25,908 nucleotides of DNA, from the IMG/VR virus record IMGVR_UViG_3300042568_000180, positions 1 to 25,908 of that record; one strand, written 5' to 3'. Shown here one piece after another: positions 25,112 to 25,908 of this stretch. This DNA comes from a virus. Numbering within the stretch: the stretch's first letter is position 1; the number at the start of each line of letters is the position of its first letter. Both the position numbers and the translations under genes were made by a program. The notes under the pieces were generated by a model that did not search any database, was not told the origin of the DNA, and saw only the letters and a program-made list of their open reading frames with translations.

Positions 25112-25361
25112 AGAACTTATACAAGTATCCGAAAGCCTATTTGGTCAGGATTTATCCAAGCCTATGAATATAAATGGCGCTGCAAGTTCTCGAGGATATT
25201 ACAATTTAATTATATCAATAAGGGATGTAAGATTGTACAAAGCAGGTATCAAGCCTCATAGAAATTGGAAGGTAACAGATGTAAAGAAATACTTTGGTAT
25301 TTCTGGAAATACTGATACTGTATTGTCCAAGTTAGAAAAGATTAAAGATATAATTAAGTAG
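25101..25361 (+). CDS. Hypothetical small protein, 86 aa
   Basis: The start is taken at ATG 25101, which overlaps the stop of the membrane peptide gene by 11 bases. The frame is open further upstream (from 25047), but that would overlap most of the peptide gene and add a Cys-rich leader with no support. The protein is basic, with SRGYYNLIISIRDVRLYKAG (about 30-49) and NWKVTDVKKYFGISGNTDTV (about 54-73), the latter compatible with a small helix-turn-helix-like or winged segment, though this is only an impression. It ends 26 bases before a strong terminator, so it closes a transcription unit. Confidence 0.7.
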   Translation: MQSKELIQVSESLFGQDLSKPMNINGAASSRGYYNLIISIRDVRLYKAGIKPHRNWKVTDVKKYFGISGNTDTVLSKLEKIKDIIK

Positions 25362-25387
25362 GTAAGTTTATAGGGATTCTTACCTCG

Positions 25388-25414
25388 GGGTCTGTAGAAA
25401 TACAGGCCCTTTTT
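25388..25414 (+). terminator. Rho-independent terminator
   Basis: A 9-bp stem (25388-25396 with 25401-25409, one G-T pair) closed by a GAAA tetraloop is followed by TTTTT at 25410-25414 and another T-rich stretch. It is the strongest rightward terminator in the window and ends the two-gene unit before it. Confidence 0.85.
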
Positions 25415-25449
25415 ATTCCCTTTTTATTTAATTATCAATTCTACAAGTT

Positions 25450-25713
25450 ATGACCTATTCAGAATTTCAAAAATCATTTACACATTTCTACTTATACCAC
25501 AAGTTGATTAAGCCACTGGGTTCCGAGAAATCCGAAGAAGTTATTCATTCTTTTTATACAAATGTCGCAGATAAAAAGTCGGATTCCTACTTTGAGTATA
25601 TGGAGCGCAAAGGTCCAGACACTGATATAATTTTAGGGGCGTTTCCTTGGACAGATAGCAAGGAAGGACACGACTTTTGGTCGCTCGTAAGTCATATTAT
25701 TCAACATCAATAA
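25450..25713 (+). CDS. Hypothetical small protein, 87 aa
   Basis: This is a helical protein rich in His, Tyr and Phe with no recognised domain. Features are FQKSFTHFYLYHKLIKPLGS (6-25), an acidic middle (SDSYFEYMERKGPDTD) and ILGAFPWTDSKEGHDFWSLV (61-80). The ATG follows TCTACAAGTT, a leader like those of the other rightward genes, and comes after a strong terminator, so a separate promoter in 25415-25449 is implied. No -33/-7 match is obvious there. The function is unknown, and the next gene starts 9 bases after the stop. Confidence 0.7.
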   Translation: MTYSEFQKSFTHFYLYHKLIKPLGSEKSEEVIHSFYTNVADKKSDSYFEYMERKGPDTDIILGAFPWTDSKEGHDFWSLVSHIIQHQ

Positions 25714-25722
25714 AAAAAAGAT

Positions 25723-25908
25723 ATGGCATCACATTTATTTACAGAAACTGTCGCTGACCCATTAGATTATAATATCGAGTTGGGTCTCGATTTTTCCGCT
25801 CGAGTATACGAGGATTACGACTCGGGTAATTATACAATCTTTGAGCGTACTCCAAGATTATATATCAACGGAAAAGTGTACGATTTGCCGAAAGATGTTT
25901 CGGATAAG
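25723..25908 (+). CDS. Hypothetical protein, partial (3' end outside window)
   Basis: A frame open for 62 codons runs from the ATG at 25723 to the right edge. It starts with MASHLFTETVADPLDYNIEL, is rich in Asp, Tyr and Leu, and later has YEDYDSGNYTIFERTPRLYI. No motif can be recognised in the visible part. It lies 9 bases after the preceding stop, with an A-rich leader (AAAAAAAGAT), and is probably co-transcribed with that gene. Confidence 0.65.
   Translation, partial: MASHLFTETVADPLDYNIELGLDFSARVYEDYDSGNYTIFERTPRLYINGKVYDLPKDVSDK

Overview
The window is part of the genome of a tailed, siphovirus-like bacteriophage, very probably infecting a member of the Bacteroidota (a flavobacterial-type host). 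The host guess rests on A/T-rich leaders without Shine-Dalgarno sequences, -7-like boxes close to TAnnTTTG, and portal, tail and fibre proteins of types I associate with Bacteroidota and aquatic metagenome phages. It is inferred from sequence patterns, not from a database match.

Layout. Nearly all of 1-23964 is one late block read leftwards (minus strand). In transcription order it holds: a 95-codon CxxC protein, small terminase (terS), large terminase (terL), a probable tail assembly chaperone, a tail-terminator-like protein, a basic unknown, the tape measure protein, two tail-tip/baseplate-type proteins, a conserved 175-aa phage protein, an XkdF-type protease fused to an acidic scaffold, the major capsid protein, a tail-tube-like protein, a 114-aa probable structural protein, the portal, a head-tail connector, a 1774-aa fibre with a C-terminal S74 intramolecular chaperone, and a second long fibre that leaves the window at base 1. 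Genes are tightly packed, with ATGA, TAATG and TAATATG junctions. Only the borders of the tail-tube gene carry strong hairpins.

A roughly 395-bp divergent intergenic region (23965-24359) is A/T-rich and packed with perfect palindromes and TAGTATA/TATACTA heptamers. To its right, a rightward block of very small genes (36-91 aa, plus one partial) of unknown function begins. These look like early genes and include a 36-codon membrane peptide overlapping its neighbour.

The late genes together encode DNA packaging (TerS/TerL/portal), the head (protease-scaffold, capsid, connector), a long tail (chaperone, terminator, tube, tape measure, tip) and adsorption (two giant fibres). The most unusual points are the gene order (the tail module lies between terminase and head genes, and the portal is about 12.5 kb from terL), a recurring 14-bp near-palindrome (TAATWTACAAATTA) just upstream of five late genes, and the palindrome cluster in the divergent control region. 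I see no tRNA, CRISPR array, integrase, transposon, lysis gene or defence system.
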